From Sclerotiophoma versabilis (Eukaryota; Ascomycota; Dothideomycetes; Pleosporales; Didymellaceae): 64,000 bases of DNA. The DNA is taken from positions 620,001-684,000 of the forward strand of contig JAAROD010000004.1 of assembly GCA_012274445.1 (NCBI GenBank), read 5' to 3'. Position numbers and translations under genes: made by a program. The notes below the pieces were generated by a model that saw only the letters and a list, made by a program, of their open reading frames with translations, was not told the origin of the DNA and did not search any database. Shown piece by piece: positions 43,956 through 54,891 of this stretch (position 1 is its first letter; each line of letters opens with the position of its first letter).

Positions 43956-46753
43956 TCACTCTCCATCCTTACTCCTCGTCCTCCCCGCAATACTACCCTC
44001 CTTCCCACCCTCCTCCCACCCACACAAATCCCACGCCTTCTTCCCCACCACCACACCTTCCCTAAGACCCGCGCTCCCAAATCGCAACGTCAAGCCACGC
44101 AGAGCCTCCACCTCAGCACCCTCGCAGGCCCCTACAGTCGAAAACCCACCCCGAGTCAACCCCTTATTCGTACCCACTGCACTCGGCGCAGAATTAGCCA
44201 CGGCTTTTCCCGTCTTGCTCCTGTTAGTCTTCGTCTTAGTCTTAGTCTCTGGCTTGAGTTTTGACGGCGGTGCGGCGCAGCATGGTGATGGAGATGTAGA
44301 CGTAGATGTAGATGGAGATGTAGATGGAGATATAGATGGAGATATAGATGTAGTGTCCATCTGGTCTTGCCTAGTTTTGAAACCGAGAGATTTGACTTTT
44401 GCCGGTTGATCGACATGTGCTGACTGCTGTAGAGGAGGGTCAGGCATGATTCTTACTCCGCGAAGCTCAGCTGTTGAAGTAGTCGGTCGTAGCTCGGAGG
44501 GCTTTGGGATGGGTGACAGCGACGCAGTAGTGGGACGCTGTTGCATCTCCACGTCAGCGGTTTGCACGTACGCTCCAGAGAACGATGGTGGCTGCCCTGT
44601 ACATGGGCAGGCAGGTTGCGAATAGTCCCCTGGGCTTTGCTCGTAGAGGGCTTGAGTTTTTTTGTCCTGAGCAAACGCGTTGGAGCCGGCTGTGCTGTCG
44701 ATTTGTGGCTTCGAGTCGGCTGCCACAGAGACTTCTTTGATGCTGGTTGATTCCACTTCACTGTCTGTATCCACCTGGACGTGTATCTCAGCCCCAACCT
44801 GAGTACCAGAAACTATTTTTCCACAGCTATGGATTGTCTCGTCAAGGCAGTCAGTGTTGGAGGAGTCCAATTCGACTGCGTTAGAGGCACCATTCTCTGC
44901 CATATTCATCTCGACTTCATTCTCGTCGCCGTCTGTAGGCTTGCAATTGGAGTGTTTCTTTTGTTTCTTTGCAGCCGGCTCTTCATTTGCATCGGTTTCG
45001 ACTTCCACGCAGTCGAATTGCCGCTTTGGTTTGTCGACAGTTTGAGACGCGAGCGGAGAGTAAGTCGCGAGTGCGGCCATTATGAAAGGAATCAGCGTCG
45101 TTGTTGATGCGTTCGAGGTTGCGGTTGACTCAGTGACGCCTGCATAAGGTGGATTGGAGTGCTCATCCTCACCTGCCGACGAGTGGATTTCACTACAATC
45201 ATCGCTTGCCAAACTGTCATACATATGCGGTCTCTGCGATGAGGGAGGGTTCTCACAGCCAACGAGCGCGCCGCTGGGTTGACTTGCCGTTGCAAGTGCA
45301 TCCCGTGTGGAAGCTTCTTCATCAGGGGTGGACAATACGTCGTCAGGGGTGGACAATACGTCCTCAGGGCTGTCTCGTCGTGGGAGGACAGCGAGGGAAA
45401 CAATAACACTGCATCTCGCCCCCTCGTCATCCATCACGATGTCACTGGGTTGAGCAACGCCGTCACCAGCTATTGCTTGCTTATCAGTGCTACTGTTGCC
45501 GTATCTCTCTACCTCGTCAGTAACTATAGCAGAAGGTTCGATTTTCTGGACTTCATCGTTCTTTGCTTCAGTAGCTGGAGGGTAGAAACCCCCATCGGGG
45601 TTGATCAGTGGTATCTCCGTGCCATTTTGGTTGAGACCTGCGTTTGTAGCCACTTGAGACCGAGTAACTGCAATATCCGGAGGTTGTGGCAAGGAATGTT
45701 CGTCTACCATACCGAATTCCACCTTGTCTGGCACATCAAAGGTCTGAAACAATCTTCCAGCATAGCCGGAATCTCGTAAAGCGTCAACAAACGATGTGGC
45801 GATTGTATCAGAAGGGCTGACAAGAGTATGAAGGTCGGCTTCTTCAGAAAGAGCAATGTCGTTGTCTTCTTCGACAACACTTGAATGACAAGACTGCGAC
45901 AGCTCGTCCGAAAGCGGTGGCCCGCTTTTGGCTGTTGATGCTATCCTGCCACGAACATTGCCGATGACGTCTTCAGACAACCCGCTCTCAGCTTGTTCAA
46001 GATGCACCTTATCAACTGAAAGATGCGACTCCGAACGAGCCGACGTTGGTGGGTAGTCCGCTGCCATTATGTCTTCAGTCACCTCTTGAGCTCGAATATT
46101 TCTTTTATGACCCCCAAACGCGTTCCCTTGGTGCATAACACATGGCAAAGGCAGCATGTCCCGGATCTCGTCAGGAACTGGTATTCTTACCGGTTGCTGT
46201 GTGACTTCAACAAGTATCGTTGCAGTCAGGTCCGGCGACCTCAGTCTGGGACCCTCGATAGGCGCAGCCCGTAGTTCGGGTGTATATGGCGGGCTTGTAT
46301 GTGTGTCTGATAGAGCCAGCGCTGATTCTTTGAAGGACTCTGTTGCCCAATTCCTTATGGTATCGTCTTTTGGGGATGCGTGCTCGAGATGATGTTGCTG
46401 ACCTTGATGATGCTGGTCACGATATGTTGTCATGGGGGGAAACGGTGTTGCCGCTACCTCTACAGCTTGTACCTCACCTAAAGGTACAGCAAAGGTAGGG
46501 GACTGTATCAGGGATATTAATTCGGTGTCTAGACACGCATCGATCTGATGCCTAGTATAGTCAGCAGTGCCTTAGCTTGGAAAGAGTACTCTACGTACAT
46601 ATTGTCGCCAGGGGATGTGACCCCACCGTTTTGTCTTGTAGTTGACCAGTCATGGTCTTCGATGAACTGCAGAATCTCCTCGTGGGTATATGTTGGAGGA
46701 TGCAAGTAGCCGACCTCAACGAGATCCAATGTCACAACGTGTTCTTGTGACAT
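43956..46753 (-). CDS. Large low-complexity hypothetical protein
   Basis: At least 916 aa in two exons, from ATG 46753 (MSQEHVVTLDLVEVGYLHPP) to 46599 and from 46551 to 43956; the intron (46552-46598) is GT-AG and keeps frame (DNM|HQIDACLDTE). The coding frame is open upstream to about 46922 and ends at an acceptor-like CAG, so another exon with the true start may lie further right. The protein is acidic, Ser/Thr/Glu-rich and largely disordered. It has two identical DDVLSTP units, an SPSISPSTSPSTSTSTS run near the C-terminus and a basic stretch KTKTKTNRSKTGK. One predicted folded segment is THEEILQFIEDHDW near the start. No domain or function recognised. Confidence 0.65.
44285..44352. repeat. 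GATGTA/GATGGA hexamer array in coding sequence
   Basis: About eleven 6-bp units. On the minus strand they encode a run of Ser-Pro/Ile/Thr-Ser. Confidence 0.85.
45322..45363. repeat. 21-bp tandem duplication in coding sequence
   Basis: Two near-identical 21-nt units (CAGGGGTGGACAATACGTC core). On the minus strand they encode DDVLSTP twice. Confidence 0.8.
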
Positions 46754-47637
46754 GGTCGATTCGCTCGCAGGTGCTTGCAGCAGGGTTGCATCTAAGTCTA
46801 GACTACAACCATCTGCAAATGGCGTGTCCTTGGGGTTTAGAGAGCCTACGTAGATGGGGTTGTACTGGAAGGAAGCATCTGTCGTGCCGTCAATGTTTGC
46901 ACACGAAAGAGAAGAGGCAGACACTGCGCGTCACTGGCTGATTTGGGATAAGTTTCACGTCATCTGATGAGACAATCGTGTAAATACCGACGCGGGACTG
47001 TTGTTCAGGCAATGAGTGCCTTCACTTACGAAGACAGAAGTGAGTAGCCAGGACAGAAGAATTACTGCTTCCAACTTATTATAACCACATAGCGCAGATC
47101 CACATACAGGAGCCGCGGTAGGCCACATACAGATGCAGTTAACCTGTCTGGGATGAGGGGCAAACGCACACCGGTATGAACAGGTTTCCACGTGACCTGG
47201 ACGAACGAATAGGAAGCTGTCGATGCTATTTCCAAAACATTTCTAGGCTTATTAGCCGCTAGTAAAGCTGTCTTGATCAGTACTCATATTGGTGCAAATT
47301 TTCATTAGGTAATTACTGGCACCCGCTGCATGCATGTAGGTTGCCGAAGAGCTTAGGGAAGCTTGCTGTTATTCCAAAGGTTGATCGGTAAAAGTTGATC
47401 AACTTCCACCACAACCATTATTACTGTCTTCTGAAAGGATGCTGCTGTGAAACAATTCGTAAAAGACCGCCTGGAGGGTTGTTGGAGAATGAAAAAAGGT
47501 CCAAAGCCAAACATCCCTACAAGGATCATAACAGAGAGAAGGCCCAAAATCGTGTACCACCTCTCGATACCGGATCCCCAAGGTCGCAGAAGTGAAATGG
47601 CGGGTATCAACCTTGTGGATGTTGCGTGAAGAAGCGG
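46754..47637. other. Upstream flank; possible 5' exon of the large hypothetical gene
   Basis: A minus-strand open stretch to 46922 continues the next gene. A GTAAGT donor near 47030 could belong to a 5' exon, but no ATG in the right phase was found. The remainder shows nothing convincing. Confidence 0.35.
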
Positions 47638-48027
47638 TCATATTGGTATGGCGTTACTGACAGCGTTACCTGTGTCCACTGGTAAAGCAAGCACCCTATC
47701 ACGGTCAGTGGAGGTCTGGGACATTGCAGATAGCTATTTCGCTTACTTCTTGCCCGCATCTGTTGCACAGCAGCAGCAGAGCAAAGACGCCGGCCAGCAG
47801 ACGATCTACAACAGGAATTAGCGATCTGTAAGACTTGCTGAATCTGATGAAGGCGACTTACAGCCATGCCTACTGTGATCACAAAACCAATCGTAGGACC
47901 AATGACTTTGCAATGACAGGGGTTTTGATCGCTTCTACGGGTCAGCGCATGTCTGAAATATGAGGGGACGGCTTTCGTACGTTCCGCACTGGAAGCAAAC
48001 GATGGGAAGTGGCACAAAGTCGCACAT
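47638..48027 (-). CDS. Small Cys-rich membrane peptide, 78 aa, four exons
   Basis: Exons 48027-47981, 47934-47862, 47805-47747 and 47695-47638. All three introns (46, 56 and 51 nt) have GT-AG ends and good branch sites (GCTGACC, CGCTAAT, CACTGACC), and every join keeps frame. The product begins MCDFVPLPIVCFQCGTSDQN and continues PCHCKVIGPTIGFVITVGMA. It has a hydrophobic middle followed by a CCCC cluster, and ends KKVLALPVDTGNAVSNAIPI. The N-terminal C-x(8)-C-x2-C spacing and CHC could bind zinc or form disulfides; the CCCC cluster next to a hydrophobic helix is typical of palmitoylated peptides. A 166-codon single frame overlaps it, but its composition is poorer than the spliced model. Function unknown. 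Confidence 0.55.
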
Positions 48028-48536
48028 TTTGTTACAAGGTTGACCAGAGATCCGAAGTAGCTGCAAATAGAATCCCGTGGAGTTTCAAGAAAGGCAAACA
48101 CAAACAATGCCGATGCGTGAGATGCTGAAGTAGAATATCTGGGCGATTTGGAGGCTGAAGTTTGGTGTTGTCAGTTACGTCATTCCGCAAAGACGACAAT
48201 CACGACCAATACGCGTCAGCATTCACGCCTACTTGCTATTTCCGGTGGAGGTGCTTCAACACCCGTACATTGATTGGGCAAGGACCGGCTCTTCGTTGCA
48301 TGTTGTGAAGATCGCGCTGCGCTACTCCCAGACTAATGTCCTGTGTGCCAGAGTTCTGTTGAGGCTCTTGAATCCTTGCCGGAGATCCCGGCTTTTGCAT
48401 GACGCGACTTCTCGTCGCGGCGACGCTGACAACTTCCGAAACTACACACGCAGTCACACCTTTGCGCAACGTCTGATAGTGACACTCTCCATAATTATCT
48501 CCAGAGCATGATGGGGACTCTTTCAGCGCCTGTATC
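48028..48536. other. Intergenic, no gene recognised
   Basis: Upstream flank of the Cys-rich peptide gene and 3' flank of the next minus-strand gene. Confidence 0.4.
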
Positions 48537-49163
48537 TCATTCGTCGAGCGCCTCGCGAATGAGTTCCAACTCTACGGTCCTCTGACCTTCGCTCAGCTTT
48601 CCCTTCAGCCCATCGTCGTAACGATCAAAACACAAACTCCACAAACCCAAATCCTCAGTCTCAACAGCAATGAAGCCCTCCCAGTTCTCCATGAGGAAAC
48701 GGATCTCTCCGTCAGAATACACGCGCGCACTCCATGGGCCAGTCAGCCCTCGCTCTGCTTCTGCGCGCAGGCCGTGGCTGATTTGGAAGATCTTCGAACC
48801 AGTATCGAGATAAATCCAATTCAACTGTGGGGGCTCGTGCGAGATCGTTGAGACCAGTCCTTCGAAGTTCGAGTCCGGATAAGGTAAGAAATAGCCGGAG
48901 AAAGGATGCAAACGCTCGCCTTGATAGGACGACAGCTGCACGTACAATTTCCCCTCGCGTAGCACGACTTTACTTCCCTTGAATAGCTCTTTTCGGTCGT
49001 CTGGCGCTCTTACCGAGGGTCGACACTTCATATTGCATTTATCGGTTTTCCATTCTGCGTCGACACTGTGGCATTTTGTGTTCTCCGTTTGACTCTGGAG
49101 GCTCAGGACCGAGGTTGCTACCATGGGCACCATGGCCGCCAGCGATATTAGCCCAAGAACCAT
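48537..49163 (-). CDS. Fungal single-TM conserved hypothetical protein
   Basis: 208 aa from ATG 49163 (MVLGLISLAAMVPMVATSVL), which gives a hydrophobic N-terminal anchor or signal. An upstream in-frame ATG at 49241 would add 26 residues and bury the anchor, so the shorter start is preferred. The soluble part reads like a lineage-specific family of filamentous ascomycetes: WIYLDTGSKIFQISHGLRAE, LTGPWSARVYSDGEIRFLME, NWEGFIAVETEDLGLWSLCF, DRYDDGLKGK and an acidic, charged C-terminus (QRTVELELIREALDE). Two Cys pairs near the membrane (KCHSV, KCNMKC) may form disulfides. Function unknown. Confidence 0.8.
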   Translation of the reverse strand: MVLGLISLAAMVPMVATSVLSLQSQTENTKCHSVDAEWKTDKCNMKCRPSVRAPDDRKELFKGSKVVLREGKLYVQLSSYQGERLHPFSGYFLPYPDSNFEGLVSTISHEPPQLNWIYLDTGSKIFQISHGLRAEAERGLTGPWSARVYSDGEIRFLMENWEGFIAVETEDLGLWSLCFDRYDDGLKGKLSEGQRTVELELIREALDE

Positions 49164-49936
49164 GATGCAGGTAGATTCAGGTAGGAGAAGAGTTATGTGA
49201 GGAGCCTCAAGGACGGCATCTACCAGATCTTGCGTGAACAAAGCAGAACAGCTGCCAACTGGCTGGAGAGATGTCCCGCGTATACTAGACTTCGTAAATA
49301 CTTGGCCTCCACAACCTTGGTCATCTTACGCTTCCGTCCGTTCGCCAATCTGCGGCACGAGGCGCATCATTATTGCGGCTGCGCGCGCTGCCAACCACGC
49401 GCCAATCGGGGAGGCCACCGGCCTTAGCGTCGTCTAAGATATGCACATCCAGGCCGTCGATCGACGTATCCGTGATGGTCCTGCAGCGTGTGACGAACTT
49501 CGTGCATCAATTCCTAACTCTTCACGTACTTCGAAGTCACCCACCTGCACGTTGACGTCCAAAAAGCCTTTAACTCCACTTTGTCAGCTGCATTAGTTGG
49601 TGAACAACGACCACTTTAGGAACAATACCATTCAGCTATGCTACGTTCAGCAACAAGGTGCATAAGATCACCAAGAAGCTCTCGAGTCAATCAATGCCCC
49701 TAGCAAAAGTAGTCAAGCACATCCACGGCTACGTGATCGAATGTGATGCGCTAATATTAGCGACACATGAGCAGGTGGAGGCTTTCAGATCTTCCTTGGG
49801 GTTTTATAGCTTGCGTTGTATGCTCCCTCGACCTTCAGCGAGATATCGCATTCGTCCTCCCATCCTGATTCTTAGCACCCAAGAGAAACTGGCTGTACCG
49901 TTAGAAACACTCGGCCGCAAGCGTCCACAGAACACA
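49164..49936. other. Divergent intergenic region
   Basis: Promoter region of the two flanking genes. A plus-strand frame from 49658 is open and in frame with the next gene's start; I treat it as leader. Confidence 0.4.
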
Positions 49937-50286
49937 ATGGCTGGTGAGGACAGCAAGAGGTGCGGTGATAATCCTTGAGCATTCAAGTTGCTACCGAATA
50001 CTGACCTCACTCCAGAGATTCAACGACTGGCAACGCCGAAGGAGGCCGACGTGGTCCAACTTCATCGCTCACAAACGATCCTGTCGGAGGGGCGGTGTCA
50101 ACACTCAACGGGAGAAATAATTTGGGTAGCAGCGGCACTCCTGATGACAAGGACGCAAATGCAGGCTTCGGACTAGACAACAAGGACGTCAAGGGCAGTC
50201 TGAAGGTACACATCAAGCTAGATCTTGAAGCAGACATCCACATTGTGGCAAAGATTAAGGGAGACATCGCTATTGGACTTTTGTAG
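49937..50286 (+). CDS. Small spliced hypothetical protein, 97 aa
   Basis: Exons 49937-49959 and 50016-50286 with a GT-AG intron (branch CTGAC). The product starts MAGEDSKRDSTTGNAEGGRR, continues as a Gly/Asn/Ser-rich flexible region, and ends with a conserved-looking amphipathic module: KDVKGSLKVHIKLDLEADIH followed by IVAKIKGDIAIGLL at the C-terminus. I recall similar endings (a xxGDIxIGLL-type beta segment) in many short filamentous-fungal hypothetical proteins. The in-frame extension upstream to 49658 is possible but has no protein-like character. No signal peptide; function unknown. Confidence 0.7.
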
Positions 50287-51545
50287 TAAATTTCTACAAA
50301 ACTGCATTGCGCTCGTGATAAAAACATGAGCTTCACGGTTTCTGACTTCTTCGAAAATTTGAAAGTGTGACATGAGGTGTAATGGCGGCTAGAGACAACT
50401 CATAGCAAATCTCAGAGTAGAGACTGACACTGGGTAGAACATAATCGATGCGAAGGGGGCAGAACAGGTATATTGTATCAGAAAACTGTACTTGAAGGTT
50501 GGAGTTGACGATGTGGGAAGCATCCAACAACCCGAGTCGATTTGGTCTTACCATAGCAACAACGCGCACTGGGCGATATCTGCTGTAGATGTTTTATTTT
50601 CGGTTCTTCATGGTGCATGCTGGTACCTAACCTATACGAGGAGAGTATTTTTGTCACCATCATGGTTATCTTAATATTAATTATCGCATCGTCTATGTCC
50701 ACGCTAGCCAATGACGTACTGGGGCGAGATTTAACGGTGAGTTTGGTCAAACTGCAAGAGGACGAGAGTTAGGAGGGGACAAACTTTCATCTTAAAACGC
50801 TGAAGGTGAGCTCTTGGGAAGTGCGAATTGGCTGGTAGATTAGCAGATGGTCAGCTAAGTTGACAAGGGCAGCCCTAGCCGAAGGAGCCGTTTGTTTTTC
50901 TGGCGGACTTGATTAAGGTAAACCGAGACTTAGCGAGTCCACAATATCACGGTTTCATGGTAGTCTAGCCATGAATACCTCCTATAGATCTCGACTGCAT
51001 CCGAGTTTTTCCTGCTTTTTGAGCGAGGGATGGTCCGCCGTACAAGCCAGTTACGCCTCCCGGTAGTGATGTTTAATGGCAAAGACAAGTCTTTCAAGGC
51101 AGTAGAAGGGTTCCTCATAACTACTATCCATGGATGTTCGCGAGCAACATGCAAGATCTCACTTGTGGCATGGGGCTGTCATGATTATTACCGTTGCTAG
51201 AAGCTTCCCGTCACCCCCACCGACATGATAGTGGCTGATAGGTTTTCGGTCGGCTGCTATTTATCACCCAATAATTGTTGCGTCGCTTGTCCTTATGAGC
51301 AATTCGCTGGAAGTTGTTCGAGATATGTGTTAGGCAAGGCCCACGGGAAATCATACTTTCCGCTCGGGAATTGCTCTTTTCAGCTAGCCTGATGGCACTC
51401 GACCGTCAACATCTCTCATTGTGTACATATGAGCTTGGTGTTGGTAAGAATACAATATCAGTATCTACAGGTTTGCAATCAATTCTTACAAACACCTCAA
51501 GAGGTCCAGAAGCCCAAGTCAAAGTTAAATTCCTGATTGTCCATC
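50287..51545. other. Intergenic, no gene recognised
   Basis: A/T-rich in places (50640-50700). No supported coding frame. Confidence 0.45.
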
Positions 51546-52350
51546 ATGAGTGCAACGGACGCTGGTCGAAAGCCGATAGCTACCTGATGCATACAGGCGT
51601 TCCACCTTCGCCAGTAATAATCAGCAAAGCCAAAGGCACTCGACTATACACATCTGATGGCCGAGAGATTCTGGACTTCACGTCAGGGCAGATGAGTTCA
51701 CTGCTCGGCCATTCCCACCCCGAGGTTGTGGAAGTGGTTTGCAAATACGTGGGCGAACTCGGCCATCTCCTCAGCAACATGATCACACAGCCACATTCTC
51801 TGCCTGAGCAAGATGTTGGGTTGCGGACTGCCATTAGCGTCTGTGAGCACAACTGCTGGAATCGAGAGGGATTGCAAGGAAGCGAAGTTCTTGTGGCTGA
51901 CTACCCTTCTTAACGATCCCTTGACTGCTGCCGTAGGCAATAAGGTTCTTGAGATTGTCGAATGGGATAAGATCTGCCTACGTGCAAGCGAGAGACGAGC
52001 AACTGCGTGCGGGGCTAGACAGGCTGAAAGAAAGGTGCTGGTGCATTGGAGATGTGCGCGGCCGCGGTCTGTTCCAGGGTGTTGAGATCATCTCCAATGC
52101 CGAGACGAAGTCGCCATGTCTAGATATCGGACATGCTGTGGCAGACAGGGCCATGGCGCGTGAACTTAGTTGTAATGTGGTCAATCTTCCCGGTATGGGT
52201 GGTGTCTTCCGGGTTGCGCCTCCTGTCACTGTGTCTGCGGATGAAATTGAAGAAGGGCTGCGAACCCTTGCTGAAGCGTTCGAGTATGTCGTGAAAAGTC
52301 ATGGATCGAAGCCGAGGACAAATGGGCTCTTAGTGCCGGCTGTGATTTAA
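51546..52350 (+). pseudogene. Class-III PLP aminotransferase, internally deleted and frameshifted
   Basis: Remnant of an omega-aminotransferase / 2,2-dialkylglycine decarboxylase-like enzyme. Three protein pieces in different frames are clear. The N-terminal part is SYLMHTGVPPSPVIISKAKG, TRLYTSDGREILDFTSGQMS, SLLGHSHPEVVEVVCKYVGE and SNMITQ. Then comes a piece starting at the cofactor-binding lysine (LSKMLGCGLPLASVS; Lys codon 51810-51812), running through LLNDPLTAAVGNKVLEIVEW. The C-terminal part is RAGLDRLKERCWCIGDVRGR to VSADEIEEGLRTLAEAFEYV. Lesions: a frame break just after the ATG (about 51560), loss of roughly 170 codons at about 51790-51800 (substrate- and PLP-phosphate-binding region and the DEAQTG aspartate), and a frameshift near 51980. 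It cannot make an active enzyme. Confidence 0.9.
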
Positions 52351-53071
52351 GATTAGTCTAGTCAGAAATCCTTAGAATGTATCATTGTCTTCACTTCAGG
52401 GACCATCAGGGGCTGCTAAGGCTTTCTGCAGCGACCACAATACAATGTTGCATCCGTCGCCGGTGCGGCACGTATCCCCTTAAGAGATGCATTGTAAAGA
52501 AGCGAGACGTTGATACATCGATCAGTGCCTGTTAAGTCAACACCTGTTGTAATTAACTTCGAGATTTCTCCAGAGCGACTCCAAGCACATAGTTGAAAGT
52601 TATGGTAGGATTGCTGGCCGAGACGTCAACTTTATACTATGGTACGCGGCATAAGTCGTGTAAGCGGAGAAGGCATAACAGGGAAGGTGTTTAGACGACG
52701 TGAAATGGCTCCACTAACCAAATCGTACGGAATCCGGGCTGATTATGCGTACAACACAGTGCTAACGTGTTCCTAGGTACATGTGTCCTTATCACAATCT
52801 CTATAGGCACAATGATAAAAAACCGAGCTCTATTCAACCGAAGAATGCAGCCGAGTATCCCCTGCCCCTAAGCTTTACCTACACTATTATGTCCGGTACC
52901 ATAGAAGTGCTGTTGGCGCGAGATCGGAAAGGGAAGGAGTTTCCGCGTTATCGCGGCACGAAATCACGTCACTGATTGATTGGTCAGCGTTAGCTCCGCC
53001 GACACCCTTCATCCGCGGCGTTAGTGCTCGACAACTATTAACAACATCGACAACATCGATAGCAAGGCAAG
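52351..53071. other. Intergenic, no gene recognised
   Basis: Between the pseudogene and the carrier gene. No motif seen. Confidence 0.45.
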
Positions 53072-54286
53072 ATGGCATCGCGTCGTGACCTGGAAAATGG
53101 GTCAGGAGTGGACGAACGTGCGCCTCTGCTTGCACCTAATCGGATTGAAGAAGGCGCGACCGCGTCGCCGGAGGATACAGACGTAACGCCAAAACCTCAA
53201 TCGGAGGCCTCGAAGAGACGGGAATATGGCTGGCGAGGCTTTTGCATTGTAGTCGCGATCTTGGTCGTTGCAGTCTTTGTTAAAGGGTGGATTGAGGCTG
53301 ATGATGTGGACGTAAGCAATGCTCCAAACCCTGCTTCGCCCGAATGTCTCTGATTTATGGTCGCAGTTTGATCTGAAAGGAGCATTGAAAAGGGCTCTAG
53401 GTGGAGGTTTAAGTGGTGCAGCGGCAATGGTCTTGCAGGTTCTTTTGCTGATGCCAATACGGACCATTATGAATTACCAGTACCGTCATGGAACGTCATT
53501 GACCGTTGCAACAAAGACGCTGTATCAAGATGGTGGGTATGGCAGATACTACGCCGGGATGGGAGCAGCACTATTTCAAGGTGAGTCATGGACACCAAAT
53601 CAGACGCCGTAATAGTTTCTGACTGATGTACCAAAGGACCCATTGCACGATTCGGCGACACAGCAGCCAACGCCGGTATCCTGGCTCTTCTACAGTCCAA
53701 CGGTTACCTGGCGGGACTGCCGTCACCTATCAAGACTGTCTTTGCGTCGTTATGTGCTGCAGCCTTTAGGATGATCCTGACTCCAATCGATACCTTGAAA
53801 ACCACCTTGCAAGCTGAAGGATCACGCGGAACAGCCCTTCTCCGTCAGCGCATTAAGACTAATGGCATTGGCAGCCTCTGGTGGGGTGCTTTTGCAACAG
53901 CTGCCGCAACTTTTGTTGGCCACTACCCGTGGTTCGCTACCTACAACGCCCTGTCCGAAGCCATTAAAGAGCCACCCAGGAGCAACATCGTCCCTTGGCT
54001 TCTCAGAGCGGCATTCATTGGTTTCTGCGCATCGGTTGTGTCTGACACTATCTCGAACTCGTTGCGCGTGGTCAAAACGTATCGACAGGTACACGATACC
54101 CAAGTGTCATACACCGAAGCTGCGAGGCGCATTATCCGTCAAGACGGAAGACGAGGGCTGTTTGGTCGAGGTCTGAAGACGAGAATCATCGCAAATGGTC
54201 TTCAGGGCATCCTCTTTTCCATCTTGTGGAAACTATTCTTGAAGATATGGGAAGACAAGACAGGCGACAGCAAACGCGCGCATTGA
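53072..54286 (+). CDS. Mitochondrial carrier family protein
   Basis: Exons 53072-53311, 53367-53580 and 53637-54286 give 367 aa, with GT-AG introns. The N-terminus is an unusual extension: 50 charged residues, then a transmembrane helix (GFCIVVAILVVAVFVKGW). Three Solcar-like repeats follow. The Px[D/E]xx[K/R] signature is only complete in the second (PIDTLKTTLQAEG); the first reads PIRTIMNYQY and the third ISNSLRVVKTY. The rest is typical: GGYGRYYAGMGAALFQGPIA, RQRIKTNGIGSLWWGAFA, RRIIRQDGRRGLFGRGLKTR. A solute carrier of the inner mitochondrial or another organelle membrane; the degenerate signatures and N-terminal anchor make it an atypical member. Substrate unknown. Confidence 0.85.
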
Positions 54287-54891
54287 TTTCGATCAGCGTC
54301 CCTGTCAACGACTTAGCTATAGACGGTCAGTAGGTGGAGGTAGATGGCATCCGATGAAGCTTTACAGTTCTTCCCATTAAAAGTCAAATTCCAACGTCAA
54401 CGACCTGTGCACGTACCCATTACACCTCCCGATCACACTGTTAATCTTCACCTCTTCTTTGGAGTCCCTCGGTCTTGAAGTATTGCAGTGTTGTCGGAGT
54501 TTGACGCCCGGCGCTGCGCTCAACGCCATCGGCATATTAAGACCCCCGCACTTTGACCGCCGTTGCCAAGCCCCTTGGTGGAGATCTTGCCGGTGTCGGG
54601 GCTGGCTCTCGTAGTCAGGCTCCGCTCTGGCGCCTTGGTTGTCCTTCGAGCTTCCTTTTGCGATACAGATATGCAAGCATCCAAGTCGTGCATGCAGGTA
54701 TCGTCATCATCGGGAGATAAGTTGACCGTAGTAGCATCGCGGAATCTCAGATAGCGGCAATCAGTAACCGTTGCATTGAAAGTGGGATGACTTTGGGCAA
54801 TGAGTATAAAAGCTCACGAGCTTGTTGATGTCTTAAACTCCAGCCAAAGTCGAAGCCACGATTTGGTCGACAACTTCCTGCCTCTGTCATC
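54287..54891. other. Intergenic, no gene recognised
   Basis: Carrier 3' flank and peptidase promoter. Confidence 0.45.
54805..54811 (+). promoter_or_regulatory. TATA box of the M28 peptidase gene
   Basis: TATAAAA 87 bp before the start codon, a classic position. Confidence 0.55.

Noticed and set aside
47607..48107. Uninterrupted 166-codon minus-strand frame
   Set aside because: It overlaps the four-exon Cys-rich peptide model. Its extra segments fall exactly on introns with consensus donors, branch sites and acceptors and have poor protein composition.
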